Notes: generated by a model from the letters alone, not told the origin. A stretch of DNA of 64,000 bases from G963665975 sp963665975 (GCA_963665975.1 OY762508.1:2852001-2916000), one strand, 5' to 3'; positions 16,167-25,630 are shown, counted from the first letter of the stretch. Translations and numbers: made by a program.

Positions 16167-17633
16167 TCAGGCGGCCTTGTTCCTGCTACGGATGCGCAGC
16201 CAGATGCCGATGCCTATGGTGATAAGGGTCGAGGCCATGAGAAGGAGGGCCACGGGACGCTCGAAGAAGCTCGCCAGGTTCCACCGGGACTTGATGGCGC
16301 TCACCATGAAGTGCTGCTCAAGGATGGGGCCGAGGACCATGCCAAGCACGACCTGCGCCAGCGGGAAGCCGCCGCGGCGGAGCACGAAGGCGAAGGCTCC
16401 CATAAGGGCCATGATCCAGACGTCAGCGGGGTTGTTGCGCAAGGCGTAGGCGCCCACGACGCATATGGCGGTGATGGCGCTAAGAAGCACGTTGAAGCGA
16501 ACGCGCAGTGTAAGCGCGGCAAGGCGCGCCGCCAGATATCCGAAGACTGGCAGCAGCACGATGTTGGCAACCAGAAAGGTGAGGTATAACGACCATACGA
16601 GTGCCAGATCGTTTTCGAAGAGCAGTGGGCCGGGAGTAATGCCCTTCATCAGGAATACCGCCAGCACCATGGCGGTCACGGTGTCGCCGGGCAGTCCGAG
16701 AGAGAGGGCGGGTATCCAGGCGCTCGCCACCGCAGCGTTATTGCTGCTCGATCCGGCGAGAACAGTATCTTCCGGCGTGTTGTCCCGTCGCATCATCTTC
16801 TGGGCGCTGGTCGCCACCCAGGCTCCGACATCGGCGCCAGCACCGGGCAGAAAACCGATAAAGACGCCAAGAAACGAAGAACGGGCGACCAGCATCCACG
16901 AACGCCGTATGAGCTTCAGGGGAGCTGCAAAAAACTGGCGCAGCGTGCGCCTCAGTTGTACAGTTGGGGCCGCACCTCGATGCGACGATTTCTGGAACGA
17001 ATGCTCGAGGACCTCGGAAAAGCCGAACAGGCCGATCATGGCCACGACATAGTCGAGGCCTCCCAGCAGCATGGGGCTCCCAAAATGAAACCGCGGGTAG
17101 CCGAGGGTGGGATCAATACCCACGGTAGCTAACAGCAGACCTAACAGGAGCGATATCAGACTCTTGAGCGCTGATCCGCTCGAGGCGAAGACCCCCGCCG
17201 TTAGGCCGAGTATGGCTACCCAGAAATATTCGAACGACGAAAACTGCGCCGCAATGGCGGCAATAAATGTAGCCCCCAGCACGAGAACACCCGTGCCGAC
17301 AGCGCCGCCTGCTGCAGAGCCCAGCGCACTGATGCCCAACCCGTAGATTGGACCACGCTCGCGGGCAATGGCGTGCAACTCTACAACATACGCTGCGCTG
17401 GCTGGCGTGCCAGGAATCCGCGCTACCGCCGACCCTACGTCTCCCGCATAGATGGCGACTGACGAAATCGCGATGATCGCAGGCAGCGCGATTACCGGGT
17501 CCAGAAAGAAGGCCACCGGCACGAAGAGGGCCACGGCGAGCGTAGCCGTAAGGCCCGGGATCGCGCCAAAGAGCGATCCGTATAGCCCTCCCAGGATCAG
17601 GGCCAGTACGCCTGCCCAGCTAAACAGGCTCAT
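16167..17633 (-). CDS. tctA: Tripartite tricarboxylate transporter large permease, TctA family
   Basis: Encodes 488 aa from ATG 17633. It is the large, ~12-helix membrane subunit of a TTT-family secondary transporter, which imports (tri)carboxylates captured by a binding protein. The family signatures SLFGAIPGLTATLAVAL near the N-terminus and FIGFLPGAGADVGAWVATSA in the middle, each containing the conserved Gly/Pro carboxylate-binding loop, are present, with PALSLGLPGDTVTAMVLA as the second internal copy. Its ATG overlaps the TGA of tctB (ATGA), indicating translational coupling. The longer upstream extension would lie inside tctB and was rejected. Confidence 0.93.
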   Translation of the reverse strand: MSLFSWAGVLALILGGLYGSLFGAIPGLTATLAVALFVPVAFFLDPVIALPAIIAISSVAIYAGDVGSAVARIPGTPASAAYVVELHAIARERGPIYGLGISALGSAAGGAVGTGVLVLGATFIAAIAAQFSSFEYFWVAILGLTAGVFASSGSALKSLISLLLGLLLATVGIDPTLGYPRFHFGSPMLLGGLDYVVAMIGLFGFSEVLEHSFQKSSHRGAAPTVQLRRTLRQFFAAPLKLIRRSWMLVARSSFLGVFIGFLPGAGADVGAWVATSAQKMMRRDNTPEDTVLAGSSSNNAAVASAWIPALSLGLPGDTVTAMVLAVFLMKGITPGPLLFENDLALVWSLYLTFLVANIVLLPVFGYLAARLAALTLRVRFNVLLSAITAICVVGAYALRNNPADVWIMALMGAFAFVLRRGGFPLAQVVLGMVLGPILEQHFMVSAIKSRWNLASFFERPVALLLMASTLITIGIGIWLRIRSRNKAA

Positions 17634-18067
17634 GCTAGTGGGATCCCGAGCAGCACGGTGAAGAGTCCATACAGGACGCCGGTGACGCCAATGGCCAAAA
17701 GTAGGGCCGCGCGCCATGGCACACGCAGCAGTAGCGCCCCGAAGATGCAAGTCAAACAGACGGCGGGAGCGACGCCAATGTGAGGAGCCAGCACCGGAAA
17801 CGAGCTGACAACCGCCACGATAAGTGCGGGCGGCCCCCAGGCGGTCTCTTCCCCACGCGCAGCAGCACTACGCCGTTTCGGTCGCAGCCCGGTGACGCCG
17901 AGCGCAACGGCGGCAGCGAGGAGAGTCACCCCGATCATGCGTGGAAACAGGGCCGGCCCCGGGTAGCCTTCCGGCAGATCGGGAAAGGATTCGGTGATCC
18001 ACCAGAGCCCTACGCCGAGACCAGCGAGAAGCGCCGCAGCAGTGAGGTCCTTATTGGTGTCCGTCAC
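17630..18067 (-). CDS. tctB: Tripartite tricarboxylate transporter small subunit, TctB family
   Basis: Encodes 145 aa with four predicted helices (AALLAGLGVGLWWI; LFPRMIGVTLLAAAVALGVTGL; LIVAVVSSFPVLAPHIGVAPAVCLTCIFGALLL; ALLLAIGVTGVLYGLFTVLL). The LPEGYPGPALFPRMIG segment after helix 1 is the usual TctB mark. The small subunit is required for transport, but its mechanistic part is not well defined. Its start overlaps the 3' end of tctC by 17 bp and its stop overlaps the tctA start by 4 bp, so the three subunits form one tightly coupled minus-strand operon in the order C-B-A. Confidence 0.9.
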   Translation of the reverse strand: MTDTNKDLTAAALLAGLGVGLWWITESFPDLPEGYPGPALFPRMIGVTLLAAAVALGVTGLRPKRRSAAARGEETAWGPPALIVAVVSSFPVLAPHIGVAPAVCLTCIFGALLLRVPWRAALLLAIGVTGVLYGLFTVLLGIPLA

Positions 18068-19019
18068 GGGTCAGGCCGGCAAGCGTGAGCAACTCTCCAT
18101 TGATCTGGTCCTGCTCTTCAATGAACGTGGCAAGTTGTTCTCCGTACAGATGCTGCAGGTTGAAGGCTGCATTCTGAAGAGGCGTGCGAAACGCCGAGTC
18201 CTGCATGGCCGTGCGTACGGCGCTACGCAACGTTTCGAGCACCGGCTCCGGCGTGTTCTTCGGAGCGCCGACGGTCACCCAGCCTCCGATGCTCCAGTCG
18301 ATTCCCAATTCTTTCAGAGTTGGAACCTCGGGCGCGACCGCAAGGCGTTCGTCCGCCATGACAGCAAGGACCTTTACGCGTCCGGCCCGGCGCAGGGCGT
18401 CCGTTTCCGCGAGGGCGACGGTAACCACGGAAACGCCCCCAGAAAGGAGTTCCTGCAGGGCCGGAGCGGCCCCCTGGCTAGGCACCCAGGGCAGCGCGGA
18501 TTCCGGGAGACCGGCGAACTCCAGGAACCCGATTCGGGCGAGATCCCAGATACCGCCTCGTGAGGTGCCTGACGCCAGGTATGCGCCGGGCTCTGTCCGC
18601 AGGCTCTCCAGCAGCTCTTCAAGCGAATCCCAGGGCGCATCCGCACGCACGGAGATGGCGGAAGGATTGATCATCAATAGCGCAATTGGCGCAAAATCTG
18701 CTGGGGTAAGGTCAGTAAGCCCTACCCAGTGCATCATCGTGATATCTCCTGTCACCGCACCGATGGTATAGCCATCGGGTGTAGCCTGCGCAACCGCAAG
18801 GTGGCCGACTACGCCGCCCCCGCCGGTGCGGTTTACGACCGTGACGGGCTGCCCCAATATGTCTGGCAGGACTGCGGCGAGGGCGCGCGCACCCGTATCG
18901 GTCCCACCCCCAGCGCTCCAGGGGACGACTAACGTAATCGGCCGGTAAGGATAGGTCCCACGGTCACCGGTCTGGCAACCCGCAAGAAGGCATGCAAGGA
19001 AGGGCAGGATGTATTTCAT
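18051..19019 (-). CDS. tctC: TctC/Bug-family substrate-binding lipoprotein
   Basis: Encodes 322 aa. This is the extracytoplasmic solute receptor of the TTT transporter. The N-terminus MKYILPFLACLLAGC ends in a lipobox, so the receptor is probably membrane-anchored rather than free periplasmic. Family marks are YPYRPITLVVPWSAGGGTDT (first ligand-binding loop), GQPVTVVNRTGGGGVVG, PDGYTIGAVTGD and VMADERLAVAPEVPTLKELG. The ligand cannot be read from sequence; Bug proteins bind carboxylates or small amides. It lies 60 bp downstream of the DinB-like gene on the same strand and may be part of a longer operon with the NIPSNAP and amidohydrolase genes. Confidence 0.92.
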   Translation of the reverse strand: MKYILPFLACLLAGCQTGDRGTYPYRPITLVVPWSAGGGTDTGARALAAVLPDILGQPVTVVNRTGGGGVVGHLAVAQATPDGYTIGAVTGDITMMHWVGLTDLTPADFAPIALLMINPSAISVRADAPWDSLEELLESLRTEPGAYLASGTSRGGIWDLARIGFLEFAGLPESALPWVPSQGAAPALQELLSGGVSVVTVALAETDALRRAGRVKVLAVMADERLAVAPEVPTLKELGIDWSIGGWVTVGAPKNTPEPVLETLRSAVRTAMQDSAFRTPLQNAAFNLQHLYGEQLATFIEEQDQINGELLTLAGLTRDGHQ

Positions 19020-19079
19020 CGCTATACGCTTGGCTGCCGAGCCGCACGGGTCAACGCCATGTGGGAACAGGTCCTACTG

Positions 19080-19610
19080 CTACTGACTCCAGGGCGGCGC
19101 GACGCCATTCGACCGCGCGTACGCAATGGCCTGGCCCAGGTGCTCGTGGCTATGACCCGCGAGGATCGCCAGAACGCGGAAGCGGGACATATCGTTGCCA
19201 TAGAACTGGATGGTGCCGCCGAGATCCATCGTTCCTATCGTGTCCAGCATGCCGTGCACATGCTTCTGCGACTTTTCGAGCCACATCATCACATCCTCCT
19301 TCGAAGTGATGTTTTTTTCGGCATCCTCTGGCCAGTCTGCAGGCATTTCGGCGCCCAGGGCGCTCGCCAGCCCGAAGTTTGCCTGTGTTACGTGTACATA
19401 AACTTCGCTGACCGATCGGATACCGTCGGCTGGCCTCCAGGCATACAGTTCTTCGGAGAAGGCTCCTGCCAGGTCCGCTAGTTTTTCCGAGGATCCATTG
19501 AAATCATCCTTGAAGCTGGCAAGATATGCGCTGTTGTCGTGCTCCTGCGCGGACGCCGGAAGCGCGATGCAAAGGAAAAGCGCAATAGTAGGGAGAAGAG
19601 AGTATCTCAT
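19080..19610 (-). CDS. Secreted DinB-like metal-binding protein
   Basis: Encodes 176 aa. A signal peptide, MRYSLLPTIALFLCIALPASAQ, precedes a DinB/YfiT-type four-helix domain. The three putative metal-binding histidines are in SEVYVHVTQANF and in GHSHEHLGQAIAY near the C-terminus, the usual triad placement. DinB-superfamily members include thiol-dependent S-transferases and many proteins of unknown role, so no specific activity is claimed. The signal peptide makes export likely. It lies 37 bp downstream of the amidohydrolase gene, suggesting joint expression and a shared extracytoplasmic catabolic or detoxification role. Confidence 0.8.
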   Translation of the reverse strand: MRYSLLPTIALFLCIALPASAQEHDNSAYLASFKDDFNGSSEKLADLAGAFSEELYAWRPADGIRSVSEVYVHVTQANFGLASALGAEMPADWPEDAEKNITSKEDVMMWLEKSQKHVHGMLDTIGTMDLGGTIQFYGNDMSRFRVLAILAGHSHEHLGQAIAYARSNGVAPPWSQ

Positions 19611-19647
19611 GGGGGTACCTCAGTTCGGGTTGTGATGTGGGGGAGTG

Positions 19648-21279
19648 TTAGTTCGCACGTCTTTTCGCGACCATCGCCGCGACATCCTCACGCAGTTGCC
19701 TGGCATCGTAGACGATGCCATCCTTGATAGTGTACAGGACGCCGCCAACTCGTTCGACTTTTCCTGTCTCGTCATTGAGCCGTACGGCGCCGGTGCCATA
19801 GAGCACCTTAAGGTTGGCCAGGGGGTTTTCCTCAACAATGAGAAGGTCTGCCCGCAGGCCAGCGCGCAGCACGCCAAACTCGATCGGCGTCCCGAGCGGT
19901 TTATGAATTTCCTCGGCTCCGTGCATGGTGGCGGCGCGGATGACTTCAAGTGGATGGAAGCCGGCTTCCTGCAATATTTCCAGTTCGAGAATGGTCCCAA
20001 ACCCGTAGAGCTGATAGATGAAGCCACTGTCAGATCCTACGGTGACCTTGCCGCCGCGGTTCTTGTACTCATTCAAAAACCGCATCCATACCTGGTAGAA
20101 TCGTTTCCACGCGACTTCGTCGTGGGTCGTCCAGTCAAAAAAATACGAGCCATGATCTATGCGGCTCGGATCGAAGAAGGACTGCATAGAGGGCAGCGTG
20201 TAGCGAGCATGCCAGTCTGCGTTGCGTGCGCGCATCACGTCGCGGCCAGCGGAATAGATGGTCATCGTCGGATTCAGATAGAAGGAAAGCTCCAGAAACT
20301 CCTTCTGGAGCGCGACCCACTTGTCGCCGCCCGGCTTTACGAGGCGCCATTGCCTGGCCACTTGCCCGAAACGAAATTGCTCGTCATTGTAGTCCATATC
20401 TGCGGGCCATGGCTGCACATCGTGGGCCTCGTACATGGATTCGAACAACCCATAGAAATGGGTTATGCTGCCAAGGCCCAGGCGCGCGGCGTCCAGTGCG
20501 TTCATCTGGGCAACGCCCATCTGTCCCAAGTGGGCGGTCGAGCCCAAATTGTACTTGCGGGCTTCATCCAGCAGCGCCGCCATGATTTGAGGCGGGTAGG
20601 AGCCGAGCTTCAATCCGTCTACGCCATGCTCGGAAGCAAAGCGGACCCACTCCCGCGCATCTTCGGGAGTTACGATTTTCCGATCGTCCCAGCCGCTGCC
20701 AGGCCGGTGATAGGACACGATATGGGGAGCTACGATTTCATTGCGCGCGCTGCGCGCTTTCTCGCTCAGCGACCAGTCCAGAGGACCGGCGGGTACGCCG
20801 CGCACGGTCGTAACGCCATGGCCGAGCCAGAGCTTATAGACGTATTCGGCTTCCGGAGCTTTCGGGACGCCGCCGGTATGTACGTGCAGATCAACAATGC
20901 CGGGCATCACATACATGCCTGCGCCGTCGATTTCTCGCGTTGCGTCCCCGGGTCGATCGTTTGCATCTATCTCCAGATGCGGTGAGCCGACACTTTCGAT
21001 GCTCTTGATGGTGTTGCCTTCGATGACAATATCTACGGGGCTACGCGGTGGGGCTCCCGTGCCATCAATTATTGTGGCGCCACGTAGGATGAGGCGATCG
21101 AACGGGCCTTCGCCCTCATCTGGCCCGCGATCAGGAGCCGGCGCGACCTGCCTGGGCTCTTGCACTTCCTCTTGCGGCGCTTCCTGCTGTAACGGCGCGG
21201 CGAAAGTGGCGTATGCCGGGATCGCCACGCAAGCGAGCAGGACGCTCAGGAATACGGTCTTGTTGCGACAGGACGGCAT
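19648..21279 (-). CDS. Exported metal-dependent amidohydrolase
   Basis: Encodes 543 aa. A signal peptide (MPSCRNKTVFLSVLLACVAI, cleavage near TFAAP) is followed by a Glu/Pro-rich linker and an amidohydrolase TIM barrel. The family's features are visible: the small N-terminal beta domain (LILRGATIIDGTGAPP), the HxH metal site in MPGIVDLHVHTG, a probable bridging Lys in VDGLKLGSYPP, His residues in STAHLGQMGV and GSITHFYGLF, and the catalytic Asp in VGSDSGFIYQLYG. It resembles the imidazolonepropionase/prolidase-like group common in Bacteroidota. The substrate is unknown. It is flanked by NIPSNAP and DinB-like genes on the same strand. Confidence 0.87.
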   Translation of the reverse strand: MPSCRNKTVFLSVLLACVAIPAYATFAAPLQQEAPQEEVQEPRQVAPAPDRGPDEGEGPFDRLILRGATIIDGTGAPPRSPVDIVIEGNTIKSIESVGSPHLEIDANDRPGDATREIDGAGMYVMPGIVDLHVHTGGVPKAPEAEYVYKLWLGHGVTTVRGVPAGPLDWSLSEKARSARNEIVAPHIVSYHRPGSGWDDRKIVTPEDAREWVRFASEHGVDGLKLGSYPPQIMAALLDEARKYNLGSTAHLGQMGVAQMNALDAARLGLGSITHFYGLFESMYEAHDVQPWPADMDYNDEQFRFGQVARQWRLVKPGGDKWVALQKEFLELSFYLNPTMTIYSAGRDVMRARNADWHARYTLPSMQSFFDPSRIDHGSYFFDWTTHDEVAWKRFYQVWMRFLNEYKNRGGKVTVGSDSGFIYQLYGFGTILELEILQEAGFHPLEVIRAATMHGAEEIHKPLGTPIEFGVLRAGLRADLLIVEENPLANLKVLYGTGAVRLNDETGKVERVGGVLYTIKDGIVYDARQLREDVAAMVAKRRAN

Positions 21280-21345
21280 GGTGGCTGAGTGGGTGGGAGA
21301 AAGGTCGCCTGGCGCACCGATCGGCAGCGAGTAGCCGCACGGTTG

Positions 21346-22131
21346 TCAGATCTCTGAAAATGGTGTTGGCCGCAGGATAAAGTCTGTGATTGCAGATACC
21401 GTGTCCCGGTAGATGGGGTTGGCGCGTAGCGCCAACCAGTCCGGATCCACACGGAATCTGTCCCATGCCCGGTCACGAGCATCCATATTTTCGAAGGTTA
21501 GCATATACGTGAGGTTCGGCATGCGCGGGCCGAAAATTGTCTCTCCGAAGAATACCGGGGTCAGCCCTGTCTTGCGGAAGATGGCGATTTCTCCTCCTTC
21601 ATTGAACATGGCGATTTTCTTCTGCCCTGCCACGACGCTATGGCTTTCGTAGATTCGGAACTCGAAGATACGCGATTCGGCTGCTGCGGGGCCGGGGGCT
21701 TCGACGCGTGGCATGTCGGTGAACGCCACCATCAGTTGGCGCTCCTGTCGCACGTAGGCCGGATCGGACAGCTGAGCGCCCAGAAAGGCTGCGCCCTCTG
21801 TGCTGTAGGTTGGTTCGGCAAGTAGCTGAGATTGGATGGTCACGGTCGACTCGAGGGTGTCGTGGGGCACCAGGACATGGAGAGAGGGGGCGTTTGGGCC
21901 GAACACGGTGTTAAAGACACCAATCGGGCCAACCCCCAGCCGCTGGTACGCCGGCAGGGCCACCGTACGGTAAAACTCCGCTACGCGGTCACGTGCGTCT
22001 CCGACGCGCGTGTGGTAGGTGATCAGTTCCAGGTATTGCCGGTTGTCTGTTGCGTTTGTGGCGCGACCAAGCGTTTGCAGCGGAAGCGTTACCGCAGCGC
22101 CAGAGGCGGCGATGAATGTTCTGCGTTGCAC
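21346..22131 (-). CDS. NIPSNAP family protein with Tat-like signal
   Basis: Encodes 261 aa. The N-terminus MQRRTFIAASGAAVTLPLQ resembles a twin-arginine leader (RRTF). The mature part holds two ferredoxin-like NIPSNAP repeats: one beginning YLELITYHTRVGDARDR and a second beginning IFEFRIYESHSVVAGQKK and ending with LTYMLTFENMDARDRAW. The length and Tat leader match the twin-NIPSNAP exported proteins frequent in Bacteroidota and Planctomycetes, whose function is unknown. It is the first gene of the minus-strand run NIPSNAP - amidohydrolase - DinB - tctCBA and is divergent from glycerate kinase across 64 bp. Confidence 0.82.
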   Translation of the reverse strand: MQRRTFIAASGAAVTLPLQTLGRATNATDNRQYLELITYHTRVGDARDRVAEFYRTVALPAYQRLGVGPIGVFNTVFGPNAPSLHVLVPHDTLESTVTIQSQLLAEPTYSTEGAAFLGAQLSDPAYVRQERQLMVAFTDMPRVEAPGPAAAESRIFEFRIYESHSVVAGQKKIAMFNEGGEIAIFRKTGLTPVFFGETIFGPRMPNLTYMLTFENMDARDRAWDRFRVDPDWLALRANPIYRDTVSAITDFILRPTPFSEI

Positions 22132-22164
22132 GGATTACTTTGGTTTTGAATGACCGGATACCGT

Positions 22165-22170
22165 TATAAT
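22165..22170 (+). promoter_or_regulatory. Possible -10 element (tataat) before glycerate kinase
   Basis: A perfect TATAAT hexamer lies 26 bp upstream of the GTG start of the glycerate kinase gene, in the 64-bp divergent spacer with the NIPSNAP gene. No good -35 hexamer is found at 16-18 bp; the nearest TTGA-like sequence (from 22146) is too close. Bacteroidota housekeeping sigma factors recognise a different consensus (TAnnTTTG), so this is a weak call. Confidence 0.25.
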
Positions 22171-22195
22171 AGCAAATCGACGGGTAACTGCTATC

Positions 22196-23512
22196 GTGCG
22201 TAAGTCCATACTTGTTGAAGATGCGCACACTGTATATGTTGCTGCAGTGCGCAGTGTGCAACCAGACCGTCTGCTGACCACGACCGCGTTGCAGACCCTC
22301 GTTGGCAGACCGCTGGAGCAATTCGATCATATCCAGGTCGTTGGGGCGGGAAAGGCGGCGATGGCGATGGCGGGTGCTTTGGAGGTCATCCTTCTGGGCA
22401 GGGCGCTGGGAGGACAGGTCGTGGTGCCGCACGGATACCCGGCCACACTGCCCGCTGCGCAGCACTGCCCAATTGCCATAGATGTTGTCGAAGCCGGGCA
22501 TCCGGTTCCTGATGCTGCCGGCGTCCGCGCCGCGGAGCATGCCCTGCAAGTGGCGTCGTCGTGCACCGAGGATGATTTGCTGCTGGTATTGCTTTCTGGT
22601 GGCGGCTCGGCATTATGGACCGCGCCCGCGTCCGGCATACCACTTGAAGTCGTGCAGGAGGTCAGCCGCGCGCTTCTGCTCAGCGGAGCGGATATCCATC
22701 AGGTCAACACCGTGCGGAAGCACCTTTCAAGCATCAAGGGTGGGAGACTCGCGCGCGCCGCGCATCCGGCCACGGTGGCGACGCTAGTGATTTCTGATGT
22801 CCCGGGTGACGACCTGAGCGTGATTGCCAGTGGCCCCACGGTGCCTGACAGGTCGACCTGTCGGGAGGCTGTTGTCATTCTAAAGACCCTCGGCCTATGG
22901 AATCGCATTCCCGGCATGGTGCGCGATGCGCTCACCCGTGGAAACTATGACCGGGGTAAGGAGATGGCAAAAGCGGGTGATCCCTGCTTTGCGCGGACCA
23001 GGGCTTACCAGCTCGCCGGCAACGGTGATGCGCTGACCGCAGCGTGCGCGCAGGCCGAGGCTCGTGGCTACCGAACGAGCGTGTCTGCATCCAACATAAC
23101 GGGGGAGGCGTGTGAAGCAGGTCGCATGATCGCAAGCTCGGTGCTTCATGCCGCTGGCAAAGGTCCGAGGTGCTTCCTTTGGGGCGGCGAAACAACGGTC
23201 ACCGTGACTGGCGCAGGCCGGGGTGGGCGCAACCAGGAAATAGCACTGGCCGCGGGTCTGGCGCTAGAAGACGCCCGGCGTGACATTGTCGTCTTGAGTG
23301 CCGGCACAGACGGCATTGACGGCCCCACCGATATTGCCGGCGCCTGGGTGTCGCCAGACAGTATCCGCGAGGCGCGCTCCAAGGGGCTGGACCCGAATGC
23401 GTATCTTGCCGACAACAACACCTACGCATTCTTCCGGCAGACCGGCGCCGTGGTCGAGCCGGGACCTACGCATACGAATGTAATGGACGTAGTGATAGCC
23501 CTTACAGCGTGA
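22196..23512 (+). CDS. Glycerate 2-kinase, type II (MOFRL family)
   Basis: Encodes 438 aa from GTG 22196. It phosphorylates D-glycerate to 2-phosphoglycerate with ATP. The DUF4147 N-terminal domain (IQVVGAGKAAMAMAGALE, VVVPHGYPATLP, GHPVPDAAGVRAA, LLLVLLSGGGSALWTAP, VNTVRKHLSSIKGGRLA, LVISDVPGDDLSVIASGPT) and the C-terminal MOFRL domain (CFLWGGETTVTVTGAGRGGRNQE, VVLSAGTDGIDGPTDIAGA) are both complete. Proteins of this family are sometimes misannotated as hydroxypyruvate reductase (TtuD). The gene is divergent from the NIPSNAP-Tct run, so a link between imported hydroxyacids and glycerate entry into glycolysis is possible but inferred. Confidence 0.9.
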   Translation: MRKSILVEDAHTVYVAAVRSVQPDRLLTTTALQTLVGRPLEQFDHIQVVGAGKAAMAMAGALEVILLGRALGGQVVVPHGYPATLPAAQHCPIAIDVVEAGHPVPDAAGVRAAEHALQVASSCTEDDLLLVLLSGGGSALWTAPASGIPLEVVQEVSRALLLSGADIHQVNTVRKHLSSIKGGRLARAAHPATVATLVISDVPGDDLSVIASGPTVPDRSTCREAVVILKTLGLWNRIPGMVRDALTRGNYDRGKEMAKAGDPCFARTRAYQLAGNGDALTAACAQAEARGYRTSVSASNITGEACEAGRMIASSVLHAAGKGPRCFLWGGETTVTVTGAGRGGRNQEIALAAGLALEDARRDIVVLSAGTDGIDGPTDIAGAWVSPDSIREARSKGLDPNAYLADNNTYAFFRQTGAVVEPGPTHTNVMDVVIALTA

Positions 23513-23578
23513 TGAGCCACGCGGCGCTAGCGGCGCCACGGGCTTGCCACTTGCGTATGCCGCTCACTTGATATCTTG

Positions 23579-25630
23579 ATGGCTAATCGTTTACACAGGG
23601 AAAAGAGTCCCTACCTTCAGCAGCACAAGGATAACCCCGTCGACTGGTGGGCGTGGTGCGAGGAGGCCTTTGAAGAGGCGCGTTCGCGCGACATTCCGGT
23701 GTTTCTGTCCATCGGCTATGCTACCTGTCACTGGTGCCATGTGATGGAGCACGAGTCCTTCGAGGATGGAGAGGTGGCGCAGCTACTCAATGAGGCATTC
23801 GTCAACATAAAGGTGGATCGCGAGGAGCGACCGGATGTCGACGCGGTGTACATGAAGGTGTGTCAGCTCTTGACCGGCAGAGGAGGATGGCCGCTTACGA
23901 TCATCATGACACCGGAGAAGGAGCCGTTTTTTGCGGCCACCTACATTCCGAAGGCAAGCCGCTATGGCATTATGGGCATGATGGACCTTGTGCCACGGGT
24001 GCGCCATGCATGGAAAGAGGGCCGCAACCAGGTTCAGGCGAATGCGGACAGTGTGACCGGGGCACTCAAACAGGCCGTCCACACGGCGTCCTCGGAGCGT
24101 GAGGCAGGCATAGCGACGCTTGAGGGGGCCTACCGAGACCTGCAGCGCACTTACGATTCCGTGCATGGAGGCTTCGGCAGCGCGCCGAAATTCCCTGCTC
24201 CACATAACTTGCGTTTCCTCTTGCGGTACTGGAAGCGCACGGCCAACGCTGACGCACTGCGCATGGTGGAAGACACGCTGCACCACATGCGGCAGGGAGG
24301 CATCTTCGATCATGTGGGGCATGGCTTCCACCGGTATGCGACCGACCGGGAATGGAAAGTGCCACACTTTGAAAAAATGCTTTACGACCAGGCCATGTTG
24401 GCTCTTGCGTATACGGATGCATTTCAGGCGACAGGCAACGCACGATACCAGGAAACGGCGCGCGCCATTCTAACCTACGTTCTTCGCGATCTGGCCAGCC
24501 CGGAAGGGGGATTTCACTGTGCGGAAGATGCGGACAGCGAAGGACGTGAGGGCAAGTTTTATCTATGGCGGCGGGATGAACTCTTTGCCTGCCTGGGCAC
24601 GGAGCTGGCCCTGCTGGTGGCGCAGGTCTATCACGTTGAGGATGGCGGCAACTTCGTGGATGAAGCATCCCGCCAACGTACAGGCGAGAATATCCTGCAC
24701 CACCCACAGGTGGAGGCCAGTCAGCAGGACCGGTTGGAGCAGGCCCGCCAACTGCTCTTCGCCTATCGGGAGCGCAGAATACGTCCGGCCAAGGACGACA
24801 AGATCCTTGCCGACTGGAATGGCCTTATGATTGCTGCGCTGGCACGGGCGGCGCGCGTTTTCGATGATCCGTCCTATTTGCAGGCGGCATCAGGCGCCTG
24901 GGACTTTCTGAGCGCTACGATGATGCGGGCGAACGGCCGGCTGCTACACCGATGGAGGGATGGCGAGGCGGGTATTGAGGGCATGCTTGACGACTATGCC
25001 TTTTGCATCTGGGGGCTTTTGGAGCTCTATGCGACGACGTTCGATGCAGCGCATCTGGAGACGGCGCTTGCACTGACTGCCACCTGTGACCAGCATTTTT
25101 CGGATCCGGACGAAGGGGCCTTCTTCCTTACAGCTGACGATGGTGAACCGCTGATTGTGCGGCCGAAGGAAGCCTACGATGGCGCCGCGCCGTCGGGGAA
25201 TTCCATAATGGCAATGAACCTGCTGCGCCTCGCCCGCCTCACCGGTGACGCATATCTGGAGCAGAAGGCGTTTCGAACGATCCAATGCTTTGTGGACGCG
25301 CTGGATGCGACGCCCACCGGGTTTACGGCAATGCTGTCCGCACTAGATTACGGAGTAGGACCATCCTGCGAAGTTGTCGTGGCGGGAGCTATGGATACAG
25401 CGGATACGCAGGCACTGCTGAAGGCGCTGGATGGGACGTACATGCCCAATATGGTCTCGCTCGTGCGGCCGGAGACGCCCTCGGGTGAGCCGCTCGCCAT
25501 TGATAGGCTCGCGCCACAGATTTCTGCATATACCACGATCGATGGCAAGGCCGCAGCATATGTATGCCGTAATTTCGAGTGCAGCCTGCCGGTCACGGAC
25601 CCGGAAGCGATGCTCACGCAACTGCTCTAG
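23579..25630 (+). CDS. DUF255 thioredoxin-like / six-hairpin glycosidase-like protein (YyaL, SPATA20 family)
   Basis: Encodes 683 aa from ATG 23579; a TTG one codon earlier is possible. The N-terminal thioredoxin-like domain starts NRLHREKSPYLQQHKDNPVDW and contains the redox-type motif C50-H-W-C53 in IGYATCHWCHVMEHESFED. The rest resembles an (alpha/alpha)6 barrel of the cellobiose 2-epimerase type (GGFGSAPKFPAPHNL, DHVGHGFHRYATDREWKVP, DDKILADWNGLMIAALARA, EGMLDDYAFCIWGLLELY). The family is widespread in bacteria and animals, but its biochemical role is not settled. The thiolase gene begins 11 bp after its stop. Confidence 0.9.
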   Translation: MANRLHREKSPYLQQHKDNPVDWWAWCEEAFEEARSRDIPVFLSIGYATCHWCHVMEHESFEDGEVAQLLNEAFVNIKVDREERPDVDAVYMKVCQLLTGRGGWPLTIIMTPEKEPFFAATYIPKASRYGIMGMMDLVPRVRHAWKEGRNQVQANADSVTGALKQAVHTASSEREAGIATLEGAYRDLQRTYDSVHGGFGSAPKFPAPHNLRFLLRYWKRTANADALRMVEDTLHHMRQGGIFDHVGHGFHRYATDREWKVPHFEKMLYDQAMLALAYTDAFQATGNARYQETARAILTYVLRDLASPEGGFHCAEDADSEGREGKFYLWRRDELFACLGTELALLVAQVYHVEDGGNFVDEASRQRTGENILHHPQVEASQQDRLEQARQLLFAYRERRIRPAKDDKILADWNGLMIAALARAARVFDDPSYLQAASGAWDFLSATMMRANGRLLHRWRDGEAGIEGMLDDYAFCIWGLLELYATTFDAAHLETALALTATCDQHFSDPDEGAFFLTADDGEPLIVRPKEAYDGAAPSGNSIMAMNLLRLARLTGDAYLEQKAFRTIQCFVDALDATPTGFTAMLSALDYGVGPSCEVVVAGAMDTADTQALLKALDGTYMPNMVSLVRPETPSGEPLAIDRLAPQISAYTTIDGKAAAYVCRNFECSLPVTDPEAMLTQLL

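Noticed and set aside
19645..20985. 446-codon plus-strand frame opposite the amidohydrolase
   Set aside because: The minus-strand frame carries a signal peptide and all metal-site motifs; the plus frame is a shadow with no domain.
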